This document shows, in pieces, positions 34,549 through 43,970 of a stretch of 64,000 nucleotides of DNA. The DNA comes from Parablautia intestinalis. Lineage in GTDB: Bacteria; Bacillota; Clostridia; Lachnospirales; Lachnospiraceae. Positions within the stretch are counted from its first letter, which is position 1; each line of letters starts with the position of its first letter. The DNA lies in the NCBI GenBank assembly GCA_003612395.1, contig RAYQ01000006.1, positions 124,001 to 188,000 of the forward strand, written 5' to 3'. Under the pieces are notes generated by a model. The model did not search any database. It was not told the DNA's origin and saw only the letters and a program-made list of their open reading frames with translations. The position numbers and the translations under genes were made by a program.

Positions 34549-37476
34549 TTGGATAAATATGAATACAAAGTGCGCGCAGATGAAATTAAATCCCTGATTG
34601 CAGAGGGAGAGTATGCAGAGGCGGTTAAAATAGCAGATGCCATTGACTGGCGCAGAGTAAAAAGTGTTATGATGCTGTGCACCATCAGTGATTTATATAA
34701 GATTAACAGAAGGTATGAAGACAGCAGAGACATTCTCCTGTTAGCCTATGAGAGGCATACGGGAGGACGTCTGATAGTTTATTCTCTTTGCGAGCTGTCC
34801 ATTAAGCTGGGTGAATATGTTCAGGCTCTTGAATATTATAAGGAGTTTGTACAGTTAGCGCCAAAGGACAGTGGAAGATATATCCTGCAGTATAAGTTAT
34901 ACGAAGCCCAGGAGGTAAGCTTAGAGGAGAGAATTGAGGTTTTAGAGGAGCTTAAGAAACGCGATTACCGGGAAAAATGGGCCTATGAGCTTGCTTATCT
35001 TTATCACAGAGTAGGGCTTACCTCAAAATGTGTGGAAGAATGCGATGAAATGTTCCTGTGGTTTGGAGAGGGAAGGTATGTGCTAAAAGGTTTGGAGTTG
35101 AAAATGCTTCATACCCCTCTTAGCGAAGAACAGCAGTTCAAATATGAACAAATGAAAGAAACAGGGGGATTCATAGAATCTGATTATGCGGTTGACCAGC
35201 AAAAAATGCAGGAAAAGGCCGTGGAAGTGACAGAAGAGGAAGATGATAATGAGTTTAGTCTGGAGGAAAATATACTCAAAAATAATACCCAGGAAATGCC
35301 TGAAAAGGATGAGCTTGATATACAGGTAAAGACAGTTGACGTAAGTCAGTATAACACCATGAATCTCCAGAAAGAGCTTGCAGAGAGCATGAAAGAGTTT
35401 CTGGAGGATAATAAGACTTTGGAGGCTGCTATACCTGAGGACAGCGGAATTAGCAGACTGATGAAAACAAAGGTCTATGAACCTGTTACAGGATTGGACA
35501 GTCAGATACATCCGGAAGAAAAAGAAACGGTAAAAAGACAGGATGCTCCTTTGGAGCAGGAAAAAATTTCCGTCTTTCCTGAATCGGCTGATAATTCTTC
35601 CGGTAAAAGTAACCAGACAGCTCCGGAAAAGCCCCAAAGGGCTGAAAATGGGGATTCGGAGGAAGTCTTTTTCGGAAATACGGCTGAGGTGAATATTCAG
35701 GATGTTATTTCGGAGCTGGCGGAAAAAAACGGATCCAAGTCGCTTTTCGAGCCTGTAAAGGAACAGCTCGGGATGCCGGGAGAAGGGGATGGCAAACTGC
35801 AGACTGCAAATGATGAGGTCCCCCCGGGGGGAGCCAGCGCAGATCCGGCAATCAGCAACACAGGAATTATCAGAACCTTTCATAAGAAATCAGGTTATGA
35901 TAATATACTCTCTCAGGATTATGACGGACAGATTTCACTGGTAGTTCCTGAGGAAGCAAAGGTAGAAAAACAAATTACCGGTCAGCTCAGTATAGAAGAT
36001 ATCATGGCTGAATGGGAAAAAATGAAACAGGAAAATGAACGTAAACGGATGGAGGATATTCGTAAACGTGTGCATCAGCAGACAGATACGCTTTTTGCAG
36101 ATTTTGATGAAGCAACGAAGTCCGGTCTTCTGGAAGAATTAGAAAAGGTAATGGTGTCGGCAGCCATCAAAGAAGAAAAGCGAAGAGCTGCCGAAGAGCG
36201 TCCGAAGGTTATCAAAGTAGCTGATATTGATAAGAAGGTAAGCGAGGCAGAAGGTGCAGAGTCTGAAGATTTGATTAAAAAGAAACTTCTGAAAGAAGCC
36301 GTGGAGAAGGCAAAGGACTTTGAAGATTTTGAGAATAAGCTTAATCCGCTTGTAGCCAGAATATTAGATGAAGATGAGGAAGAAACAGAAGATTTAGCGC
36401 AAAAACCTGTAGAAGAAGCTGTAGAGGAACTTACACAAAAGTTTGTGGAGACTGCAGATGAGCCGGTGAAACCCAATGAAAGCGATAGTGCAAAATCCGT
36501 GGAAAAGACTGACGGTGAAGAGGCGCAGGAAAGTCTGGATCATAGCGCGGACAGCGATACGAAAGAGGGGGAAGTCACACCGGATTTACATGACAATAAA
36601 CCAAAGGCCAGCCTGAAGGGTATAAAAAAAGTCCCCGGAGAAAACAGCAGACCCGAGGGTAAAGCGCCAAAGGAAAAGAAAGAAAAAAGAGCAAAGCAGG
36701 AGGAAGAGGAAAAAGAAAATAAATCCACTGTCAGGGAAATGACAAACAGTGAGAGAGAGCAGTTTGCGCCATTTATTCATCATAAAAAAACCAGAAGGCA
36801 GATTGTGGAAACGATTGATAATATCAGTATGGCATCATACACCGGAAATGTGATCATAACCGGTGAGGAAGGAACGATAGAATTAGCGAAGCTGCTGGTA
36901 AAGGAGATACAGCTTTCAGACAATAATTTTTCAGGAAAAGTCGCTAAAATTTCGGGACTGACCATGAATAAAAAAGATATACAGTCTACCTTATCAAAGC
37001 TTTCAGGGGGTGCACTGATTATTGAGGGGGCGGCTTCCATGAAGAAGGCTACGGTTGAACAGCTTTTAAAGGAGCTTAACCAGGAGGAAAAAGGTCTGAT
37101 TGTTCTTTTGGAGGACATGAAAGCAGGAATGAACAATTTCCTTGAAAAATATCCTGATTTGAAAAATGTTTTTAATTTAAGGGTGGATGTAGAAGCCTTA
37201 GACGATCAGACTCTTGTAAAATATGCAAAAAAATATGCGCTTGATCAGGAGTATGTAATTGATGAACTGGGGGTTTTGGCATTACATACGAGAATTGCGG
37301 ATATGCAGACCAGTGATCATGAGGTTAGTCTTACGGAAATAGAAGAGCTTGTGGATGAAGCAATTTATTATGCCGATAAGAAAACGCCAAAGCATTTCTT
37401 TGATGTATTACTGGGGAAACGGTATGATGAAGAAGATATGATTGTGCTAAGGGAAAAGGATTTTATGCACTATTAA
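34549..37476 (+). CDS. Large TPR protein with low-complexity middle and degenerate AAA-like C-terminus
   Basis: About 975 residues. I choose TTG 34549 because GAGGTGAG lies just before it; GTG 34540 is inside that SD. Residues about 1-210 hold TPR-like helices (ALEYYKEFVQLAPKDSGRY, YELAYLYHRVGLTSKC). Residues 210-720 are acidic, Glu/Lys-rich and probably disordered. Residues about 730-975 resemble an AAA ATPase of the CbxX/CfxQ or FtsH-like sort, with Walker-A-like ITGEEGTIELAKLLVKEI lacking the Lys-Thr, and Walker-B-like GALIIEGAAS. So ATP hydrolysis is doubtful. I do not know a function; it may be a cytoplasmic scaffold. Confidence 0.75.
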   Translation: MDKYEYKVRADEIKSLIAEGEYAEAVKIADAIDWRRVKSVMMLCTISDLYKINRRYEDSRDILLLAYERHTGGRLIVYSLCELSIKLGEYVQALEYYKEFVQLAPKDSGRYILQYKLYEAQEVSLEERIEVLEELKKRDYREKWAYELAYLYHRVGLTSKCVEECDEMFLWFGEGRYVLKGLELKMLHTPLSEEQQFKYEQMKETGGFIESDYAVDQQKMQEKAVEVTEEEDDNEFSLEENILKNNTQEMPEKDELDIQVKTVDVSQYNTMNLQKELAESMKEFLEDNKTLEAAIPEDSGISRLMKTKVYEPVTGLDSQIHPEEKETVKRQDAPLEQEKISVFPESADNSSGKSNQTAPEKPQRAENGDSEEVFFGNTAEVNIQDVISELAEKNGSKSLFEPVKEQLGMPGEGDGKLQTANDEVPPGGASADPAISNTGIIRTFHKKSGYDNILSQDYDGQISLVVPEEAKVEKQITGQLSIEDIMAEWEKMKQENERKRMEDIRKRVHQQTDTLFADFDEATKSGLLEELEKVMVSAAIKEEKRRAAEERPKVIKVADIDKKVSEAEGAESEDLIKKKLLKEAVEKAKDFEDFENKLNPLVARILDEDEEETEDLAQKPVEEAVEELTQKFVETADEPVKPNESDSAKSVEKTDGEEAQESLDHSADSDTKEGEVTPDLHDNKPKASLKGIKKVPGENSRPEGKAPKEKKEKRAKQEEEEKENKSTVREMTNSEREQFAPFIHHKKTRRQIVETIDNISMASYTGNVIITGEEGTIELAKLLVKEIQLSDNNFSGKVAKISGLTMNKKDIQSTLSKLSGGALIIEGAASMKKATVEQLLKELNQEEKGLIVLLEDMKAGMNNFLEKYPDLKNVFNLRVDVEALDDQTLVKYAKKYALDQEYVIDELGVLALHTRIADMQTSDHEVSLTEIEELVDEAIYYADKKTPKHFFDVLLGKRYDEEDMIVLREKDFMHY

Positions 37477-37514
37477 ACAAACGGTGGCACGCTTTGCGAG
37501 TCGTCTTATTGTAA
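37477..37514 (+). repeat. Dispersed ~40-bp repeat, copy 3
   Basis: ACAAACGGTGGCACGCTTTG then CGAGTCGTCTTATTGTAA. It begins directly after the stop codon of the TPR gene and runs straight into copy 4, forming a head-to-tail pair. Confidence 0.75.
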
Positions 37515-37553
37515 CAAACGCTGCCACGCTTTGCGGGCCAGTTTATTGTAATG
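37514..37553 (+). repeat. Dispersed ~40-bp repeat, copy 4
   Basis: ACAAACGCTGCCACGCTTTG then CGGGCCAGTTTATTGTAATG. Tandem with copy 3, ending 20 bp before the glgB start. It has imperfect dyad symmetry (AAAC...GTTT ends, CTGCC/GGCCAG inside). Confidence 0.75.
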
Positions 37554-37572
37554 AAATTGGGGGTTATTGAGT

Positions 37573-39492
37573 ATGGATGCAACAAAGAAAAAAACAGAGT
37601 CAGAGGTTTTTATTTCAGAAGCAGATCAATATCTGTTTGCGCAGGGGACGCACTACGATATTTATAAAAAGCTGGGAGCGCACCCTTCTGTGCAGGATGG
37701 TGAAAAGGGTATGTTTTTTGGAGTCTGGGCACCAAATGCCGCAAGTGTCCATGTAATAGGTACCTTTAACGGCTGGGACGAGATGGCTAATCCCATGAAA
37801 AAAATCGGACCCGGAGGAATACATACCACATTTATTCCGGGGGTAGGTGTTCATGAGCTGTATAAATTTTTGATTACAACGCCTTCCGGTGAAAAGCTGT
37901 ATAAGGCGGATCCTTTTGCAAACAGCGCGGAGCTCCGCCCCGGTACGGCTTCCCGTACGGTAGACATATCAGGATTTCACTGGACAGATGATGTGTGGAT
38001 GAAAGAGCGGACGAGGAAAGATTATAATAAAGAACCGCTGGCTATTTATGAATGCCATATAGGCTCCTGGATGCGTCACCCAAGACCGGAGGAAAAAGGA
38101 TTTTACAATTACAGGGAATTTGCGGACAGGATTGTGGAATATTTAAAGGAAATGAAATATACCCATGTGGAATTGATGGGCATTGCGGAGCACCCCTTTG
38201 ACGGTTCCTGGGGGTATCAGGTGACAGGATATTATGCGCCTACCTCCCGTTATGGAGAACCGGAAGATTTCATGTATCTTATAAATAAACTTCACAAGAA
38301 TAAAATAGGCGTTATTTTAGACTGGGTGCCGGCTCATTTTGCGACAGATGCTCATGGGCTTGGAAGGTTTGACGGACAGTGTATTTTTGAAGATCCCGAC
38401 CCCCGTAAGGGAGAGCATCCGGACTGGGGTACGAAGATATTTAACTGCGGCAAGACAGAGGTAAAAAATTTCCTGATAGCCAATGTACTTTTCTGGATTA
38501 AGGAATTTCACATTGACGGCATCCGTGTGGACGCAGTGGCATCCATGCTGTATTTAGATTATGGAAAGCAGGATGGACAGTGGGTGCCTAATATTTACGG
38601 CGGGAATAAGAATCTTGAAGCTATTGAATTCTTTAAGCATTTAAATTCCGTGGTTTTAGGCACATATCCGAGCTTTTTGACGATTGCGGAGGAATCCACG
38701 GCATGGCCTAAAATAACAGGAAAAATAGAGGATGACGGCCTTGGCTTTTCCTTTAAATGGAATATGGGCTGGATGCATGATTTTTGCGAGTACATGAAAC
38801 TGGATCCTTATTTCAGAAAAGATAATCACTATGCCATGACCTTTGCCATGTCTTATAATGATAGTGAAAATTATATTCTGCCTCTTTCTCATGACGAGGT
38901 GGTGCATTTAAAATGTTCCATGGTAAACAAAATGCCGGGATATCAGGTTGACAAATATGCAAATCTCCGCTGCGGATATACCTTTATGTTCGGCCATGCA
39001 GGTAAAAAGCTTCTTTTTATGGGACAGGAGTTTGGCCAGGAGCGTGAGTGGAGCGAGGAGCGTGAGCTTGACTGGTATTTGCTGGGCGAGGATTTGAATA
39101 AAGGCCTCCAGGAATATGTGAAGGAGCTTTTAAATATTTACAGAAAATATCCCTGCTTATATGAGTTTGACAATTCCTGGGATGGATTTGAATGGCTCAA
39201 CTGTGATGATAAAGACAGAAGTACTTACAGCTTTTTCAGGAAGTCGTCTGCTAAGAAAAATAATCTGTTATTCGTGATTAATATGACGCCTATGCTGTGG
39301 GAAAATTATAAACTGGGCGTGCCGGCAAAGAAAAAATATAAGTTACTCCTTTGCAGCACGGAGGAGAGGTTTGGCGGTTCCGGCGAGACAGTGCCCGATG
39401 AGATCATGGCCAAAAAGGAGATATGTGATTACAGGGATTACAGCATTACCTTTGACCTTCCTCCATATGCAGCAGTCATTTTTACTTTTTAA
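37573..39492 (+). CDS. glgB: 1,4-alpha-glucan branching enzyme
   Basis: 639 residues from ATG 37573 (GGGGG at 9 nt; TTG 37567 is too close). N-terminal CBM48 (FGVWAPNAASVHVIGTFNGWD), then a GH13 barrel with VILDWVPAHFA, IDGIRVDAVASMLYLDYG (catalytic Asp), TIAEESTAWP (catalytic Glu), and LPLSHDEVVH. Makes alpha-1,6 branches in glycogen. No glgA, glgC or glgP adjoins, so it stands apart from a glycogen operon. Confidence 0.95.
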   Translation: MDATKKKTESEVFISEADQYLFAQGTHYDIYKKLGAHPSVQDGEKGMFFGVWAPNAASVHVIGTFNGWDEMANPMKKIGPGGIHTTFIPGVGVHELYKFLITTPSGEKLYKADPFANSAELRPGTASRTVDISGFHWTDDVWMKERTRKDYNKEPLAIYECHIGSWMRHPRPEEKGFYNYREFADRIVEYLKEMKYTHVELMGIAEHPFDGSWGYQVTGYYAPTSRYGEPEDFMYLINKLHKNKIGVILDWVPAHFATDAHGLGRFDGQCIFEDPDPRKGEHPDWGTKIFNCGKTEVKNFLIANVLFWIKEFHIDGIRVDAVASMLYLDYGKQDGQWVPNIYGGNKNLEAIEFFKHLNSVVLGTYPSFLTIAEESTAWPKITGKIEDDGLGFSFKWNMGWMHDFCEYMKLDPYFRKDNHYAMTFAMSYNDSENYILPLSHDEVVHLKCSMVNKMPGYQVDKYANLRCGYTFMFGHAGKKLLFMGQEFGQEREWSEERELDWYLLGEDLNKGLQEYVKELLNIYRKYPCLYEFDNSWDGFEWLNCDDKDRSTYSFFRKSSAKKNNLLFVINMTPMLWENYKLGVPAKKKYKLLLCSTEERFGGSGETVPDEIMAKKEICDYRDYSITFDLPPYAAVIFTF

Positions 39493-39562
39493 GGAATGAA
39501 GCATAAGGAGTATAAATAATAAAAACAATAAATATTAAGAAAAAGTAAGGTTATGCCGAAAT

Positions 39563-39597
39563 AAAGGGTGGATGCTTGATGCATCTGCCCTTTTTAT
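39563..39597 (+). terminator. Intrinsic terminator after glgB
   Basis: GGGTGGATGC (39567-39576) pairs with GCATCTGCCC (39582-39591) including two G-U pairs, loop TTGAT, followed by five T. Confidence 0.85.
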
Positions 39598-39599
39598 AC

Positions 39600-39642
39600 C
39601 ATAAGCAGCTTCACGTTCACGAAATGTGGCAGTGTTTGTTGG
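39600..39642 (-). repeat. Dispersed ~40-bp repeat, copy 5 (degenerate)
   Basis: The + strand reads ATAAGCAGCTTCACGTTCAC then GAAATGTGGCAGTGTTTGTT. Its reverse complement AACAAACACTGCCACATTTC keeps the consensus start, and the TTAT end is present, with divergence between. Like copy 2, it follows a terminator immediately. Confidence 0.6.
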
Positions 39643-39712
39643 CATAAGGATGGGAGAACTTTATTGTTAAAAAGGTTACTTTTATATATAATGCCTGCGT
39701 GAAAGGATTTTT

Positions 39713-42700
39713 ATGAATATTGTATTAGAGGGAGCGGAAACAAGAACCGCTCAGGTGCCTGTAAATACAGGCAGGGAAACAACTTCATACCACACCGGCC
39801 AAAAGACACAAAGTGTGGAAAACGCCGGGTTTGCATTGGACATTTCTGGAACAGTTATGGATAACAGCGCTTACGCAGGTCATGGACGGACCGCAGAGGA
39901 GATTATGCTGGAAGCAGGGCAGGAGGATATTACTGCCAGGCGAAATTACATGGCAGTAATGTCCAATTGTATGTCCGATGAAGATTTTGCAAAACTACAG
40001 AAAGATGGTTTTCACCCGGGAAGCACAGATATTGAGACGGTGGTGACGATTCTGGATCATATAAAGACGGCCCTGTTAAAAGGCGGTCAGGAGATTATCG
40101 GGTACACGGACACTTTAAGTGATGATGTACTGAAAGAAATTACCGGAAGCCAGGCTTTTGCAGATGAGCTGAAGGAACAATTTGCCAAAAGGGATATTCC
40201 TTTAACAAAAGAGAATATTGCTGCCGTAACGGAGGCATGGAATATGCTGGTGGAAACGGACTCTGTTTCAGACGGCAGCGTGAAATATATGATTGAAAAT
40301 GATTTGCCGCCTACGCCTGAAAATCTGTACACGGCAAAATACTCGGCGGACAGTGATGGAAACCGCCAGGGAAAGGGCTATTATGCGCAGGGCGGTGTTG
40401 GTGGTTATTACGCCAGAAAGCCTGAGGAAATTGATTTTCAAAAGCTTCTTCCCCAGATGGAAAAGGTAATTGCGCAGGCTGGCTATACGGTAGATGAAGA
40501 AAATTTAAATAATGCCAGATGGCTTGTGGAGAAGGGAATTCCTTTAAATACCGACACCTTTTCTTTGCTAACAGATATAAGAGAGCAGCATTTGCCGGTA
40601 TCTTATGAGGATTTTATAGCGGCGGCATCCTGTGCCATGGCAGATGGAGTTCCTCCGTCAAAAGCGGATTTAGGAAAAACCGAGACTGATAATGAAAAGG
40701 CAATAAAAATTATGGAAGAAACCGCTTCCATAGAAGATAATGCGGCGGATGTGATTTTAGCAAGAGATTTGCAGCTTACCATAAAAAATTTGCTGGCTGT
40801 TCAAAATGAAATGATATATGGCGCCGGAGGGGGGCAGGGCCTAAGTGAAAATATACATGGCAGAAGGCTCCTCGAAGAAATCCGTCTTTCTATGACGGTG
40901 GAGGCTAACTTAAGACTTCTGCGGAGTGGTTATCAGATAGAGACAGCGCCGTTAGAGGAGCTTATTACGAAATTAAAAGAGGCTGAGGAAGACTATTCGA
41001 AAGCACTGATGGGACAGGTAGATGATACAAAAACCGGAGAAAAGGCATCCTTGTATCAGGAAACCCTGGATATTCTTAAGGGGATCAGCGCTTCTCCTGC
41101 GGCTATTTTATGGCAGGTTTCGAGGACGGATACATTACGGCAGACATATTCGTATGGGAACAGCCAAAGACTTGCCTATGAAAAGGCTGGGGAGAGCTAT
41201 GAAGCTCTTATGACAGCGCCTAGAAAAGATATGGGCGATTCTATCCGGAAAGCTTTTAGAAATGTAGACGATATTCTGCAGGATATGGATCTGGAGCTGT
41301 CCGAAGAAAACAGACGTGCAGTACGTATCCTTGGATATAACCGTGTGGAAATTTCGAAAGAAAATATCCGTCAGATTCGGGATAAGGACGATCTGTTAAG
41401 CAGTGTGGTGAAGGAAATGAAACCGGGACGGGTTTTAAATATGATTAGGGAAGGTGTCAATCCCCTTACCATGTCCTTAGAGGAGCTTAGGAATTATATA
41501 AATGAGCAGACGGATACAGCTAATGAAATTGAGTCATACAGTAAATTTTTGTATAAGCTTGAAAAACAAAATAACATAACCAGTGAAGAAAGAGACGCCT
41601 ATATTGGTATCTACAGGCTGGTTCGTCAGATAGAAAAGGCAGATAATGCCGCGCTGGGCGCCTTGTGGCAGTCCGGAGGGGAGTTTACCCTTGGTAATCT
41701 GCTTAAGGCAGTAAGGAGCAGCAGGCGCGGATCCATGGATTACTCCGTGGATGATCAGTTTGGCGGAATGAGCGTGCGCGAGAGCGGGGTAGAAAGTATT
41801 ACCAGCCAGATTGCCAAAGCCTACCAGTCAAATCATATACCTGATATGCAGGAGCTAAAGCGGCTTTTGGAGGAAGCTGGGGATGAAAGGGCTGGAAAAG
41901 AGTTTGATCGTATGCTGTATGAGGAAGTGCGCAGAGCGGTAAAATCCGAGGATGCGATTCTTAAGCATCTGGACGATTATAGTCAGCCTGTTACGGCGGA
42001 TCATCTTCTGGCAGCAGGAAATCTTTTAAACGATCCAAGGACTTTATGGCAGGAATTCCGGGATCTTCAAAAGAAAGGCCGGCCCCAGGGTGAAGAACAA
42101 AGACAGGAAAAGAAAGCAGATTTCCTGAAAGAAGCAGGAGAAAATGTCATAAAGGCTTTAGATGGCAGGGAAAGTACGCAGAAAGCTTACGAAGGGTTTA
42201 AGAAGCAGGTTCAGGAAGTGCTTGAGAGCATGGCTTTTTCTGATACGCATACAGCATTTGACGTGAAGGCTATAGGCGTTCTTTATAAACAAATGTCCTT
42301 TATGGGTAATTTATCCAGAGAGGAAAACTATGAAATACCGGCTCAGATCGGAGGTATGCCTGCATCTATTAATCTTAAGATCATACATAATGATCAGCTG
42401 GAAAGTCAGGTTGCCATAACTTTTGAGACGAAGGCCCTCGGTAAAACCGCCGCAGAATTCAAAATGACGGAGCAGGGACTTTCAGGTTTTTGCATTTGTA
42501 ATACCAGAGAAGGCTGTAAACTTTTAAGAGACGGTCAGGAGCTATTTGAAGAAAAGTTAAGGGATGAAGAAATACAGACTGGGGAAATTTATTTCGCGGT
42601 GGGAGAAAATTTAAGCCTTAAGGACTTTTCTTTAAAAGAATCGGCAAAGCGTCAGGAAGGAAAGGACTCCCAGGTGCTTTACCGCGCAGCCAGGGCGTTT

Positions 42701-42724
42701 ATAGAGTATGTACAGGAAACGTAA
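39713..42724 (+). CDS. Large DUF6240-like protein, probable flagellar hook-length/FliK-like
   Basis: 1003 residues, AAAGGA before ATG 39713. No signal peptide or membrane helix. Long helical repeats with recurring 'xAVxEAWNMLxETDxVSDxS(V)xYMIENDLPPTPENLY' style modules. The last 130 residues (PAQIGGMPASINLKI, QVAITFETKALGKTAAEF) look like the C-terminal FliK/Flg_hook domain. It lies 112 bp before flagellin. I recall such proteins as DUF6240 in flagellated Lachnospiraceae; a hook-length role is inference. Confidence 0.6.
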   Translation: MNIVLEGAETRTAQVPVNTGRETTSYHTGQKTQSVENAGFALDISGTVMDNSAYAGHGRTAEEIMLEAGQEDITARRNYMAVMSNCMSDEDFAKLQKDGFHPGSTDIETVVTILDHIKTALLKGGQEIIGYTDTLSDDVLKEITGSQAFADELKEQFAKRDIPLTKENIAAVTEAWNMLVETDSVSDGSVKYMIENDLPPTPENLYTAKYSADSDGNRQGKGYYAQGGVGGYYARKPEEIDFQKLLPQMEKVIAQAGYTVDEENLNNARWLVEKGIPLNTDTFSLLTDIREQHLPVSYEDFIAAASCAMADGVPPSKADLGKTETDNEKAIKIMEETASIEDNAADVILARDLQLTIKNLLAVQNEMIYGAGGGQGLSENIHGRRLLEEIRLSMTVEANLRLLRSGYQIETAPLEELITKLKEAEEDYSKALMGQVDDTKTGEKASLYQETLDILKGISASPAAILWQVSRTDTLRQTYSYGNSQRLAYEKAGESYEALMTAPRKDMGDSIRKAFRNVDDILQDMDLELSEENRRAVRILGYNRVEISKENIRQIRDKDDLLSSVVKEMKPGRVLNMIREGVNPLTMSLEELRNYINEQTDTANEIESYSKFLYKLEKQNNITSEERDAYIGIYRLVRQIEKADNAALGALWQSGGEFTLGNLLKAVRSSRRGSMDYSVDDQFGGMSVRESGVESITSQIAKAYQSNHIPDMQELKRLLEEAGDERAGKEFDRMLYEEVRRAVKSEDAILKHLDDYSQPVTADHLLAAGNLLNDPRTLWQEFRDLQKKGRPQGEEQRQEKKADFLKEAGENVIKALDGRESTQKAYEGFKKQVQEVLESMAFSDTHTAFDVKAIGVLYKQMSFMGNLSREENYEIPAQIGGMPASINLKIIHNDQLESQVAITFETKALGKTAAEFKMTEQGLSGFCICNTREGCKLLRDGQELFEEKLRDEEIQTGEIYFAVGENLSLKDFSLKESAKRQEGKDSQVLYRAARAFIEYVQET

Positions 42725-42836
42725 CGGTTTAAGCAGGGGATTTCTATTTGCTGTAAGGCTCAAAAGAAAGAACCATAAGATGGAATAGTCATAAAAAGCA
42801 TAGCCACAAAATGGCATAGAGAAAGGAATTTAGCGT

Positions 42837-43967
42837 ATGAAAATCAATTTTAATGCATCGGCAGTTATCGCCACCAATTCAATGACAAGAAATGACAACA
42901 GGTTACAGCAGTCGCTGGAACGACTTTCCTCCGGCCTTAAGATAGTGCACGCGAAAGATAATCCTTCCGGGCTTGCTATGGCAAAGCGTATGAATGCGCA
43001 GATTGAAGGCGTTACCCAGGCAACGCAAAATGCCGGTGACGGTATATCGGTGGTTGAAATTGCGGACGGAGCATTGGCGGAGGTTCATGAAATGCTCCAG
43101 AGAATCAATGAGCTTGCCGTAAAATCAAGTACGGAATCTCTCACAAGTGAGGACCGTGAGATGATTCAGGTGGAAGTGAAGCAGTTAAAGGAAGAGATTA
43201 GCAGGGTTTCCAGAGATACGGAATTTAATGGGCAGAGGATCCTGGATGGTTCCTTTGACTTAAAAGGCTATACAAATAATGAGAATGTAAAGGTAACTTA
43301 TTACAGTGACGCTGTAAAGACAGGATATTATCAAGTAGGATTAGATGTGACATATAAAGCAGATGGTACGATAGAAGAGGCGGAGCTTTCTACTACTCCG
43401 CTTACCCCTGACCCTGCTAAACCGGCCCCTGTCCCTCTTCCGGGTGATGCTAAAGTTACCCAGGTAGATGGCAATATCGTGACAATTAAAGGTAGTCAGA
43501 ATTTTGAGCTAAAGCTCCGCATTGATGAAAATGCCGGGAATACTGTGGCTGTGGATATGGAAATCACAGGCTTTGGCTCTATGGATATGCAGATTGGCGC
43601 TAATGAAGGCCAGCAGTTGGACATTATTATTCCGGAGGTATCTCTGGAGAATATGGGTATTAAGGATATAGACTTATCGACAAAAGAAGGCTCAGATGAT
43701 GCCCTTGGAAGAATGGGAGAGGCTATTCACTTTGTATCTGCTGTAAGGGGCCGTCTTGGCGCATATCAAAACCGTCTGGAGCATACGATTAACACCCTGG
43801 ATATAACCAATGAGAATATGACGGGAGCTTACTCACGTATTATGGATGTGGATATGGCGGAGGAGATGACAGAGTATACCACCTTACAGGTATTGGCACA
43901 GGCAAGCACCTCCATGCTGGCACAGGCAAATGAAAGACCTTCTCAGGTATTGCAGTTATTACAATAG
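42837..43967 (+). CDS. Flagellin
   Basis: 376 residues, AAAGGA before ATG. Conserved N-terminal D0/D1 (FNASAVIATNSMTRNDNRLQ, QSLERLSSGLKIVHAKDNPS, GLAMAKRMNAQIEGVTQATQ) and C-terminal D1/D0 (ENMTGAYSRIMDVDMAEEMT, ASTSMLAQANERPSQVLQLL). The variable centre (about 165-270) has a proline-rich hinge, TPLTPDPAKPAPVPLPGD, that separates two beta-rich parts, an unusual feature. Exported by the flagellar type III system and polymerised into the filament. A FliS-like chaperone gene follows 3 bp after the stop. Confidence 0.95.
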   Translation: MKINFNASAVIATNSMTRNDNRLQQSLERLSSGLKIVHAKDNPSGLAMAKRMNAQIEGVTQATQNAGDGISVVEIADGALAEVHEMLQRINELAVKSSTESLTSEDREMIQVEVKQLKEEISRVSRDTEFNGQRILDGSFDLKGYTNNENVKVTYYSDAVKTGYYQVGLDVTYKADGTIEEAELSTTPLTPDPAKPAPVPLPGDAKVTQVDGNIVTIKGSQNFELKLRIDENAGNTVAVDMEITGFGSMDMQIGANEGQQLDIIIPEVSLENMGIKDIDLSTKEGSDDALGRMGEAIHFVSAVRGRLGAYQNRLEHTINTLDITNENMTGAYSRIMDVDMAEEMTEYTTLQVLAQASTSMLAQANERPSQVLQLLQ

Positions 43968-43970
43968 TTT

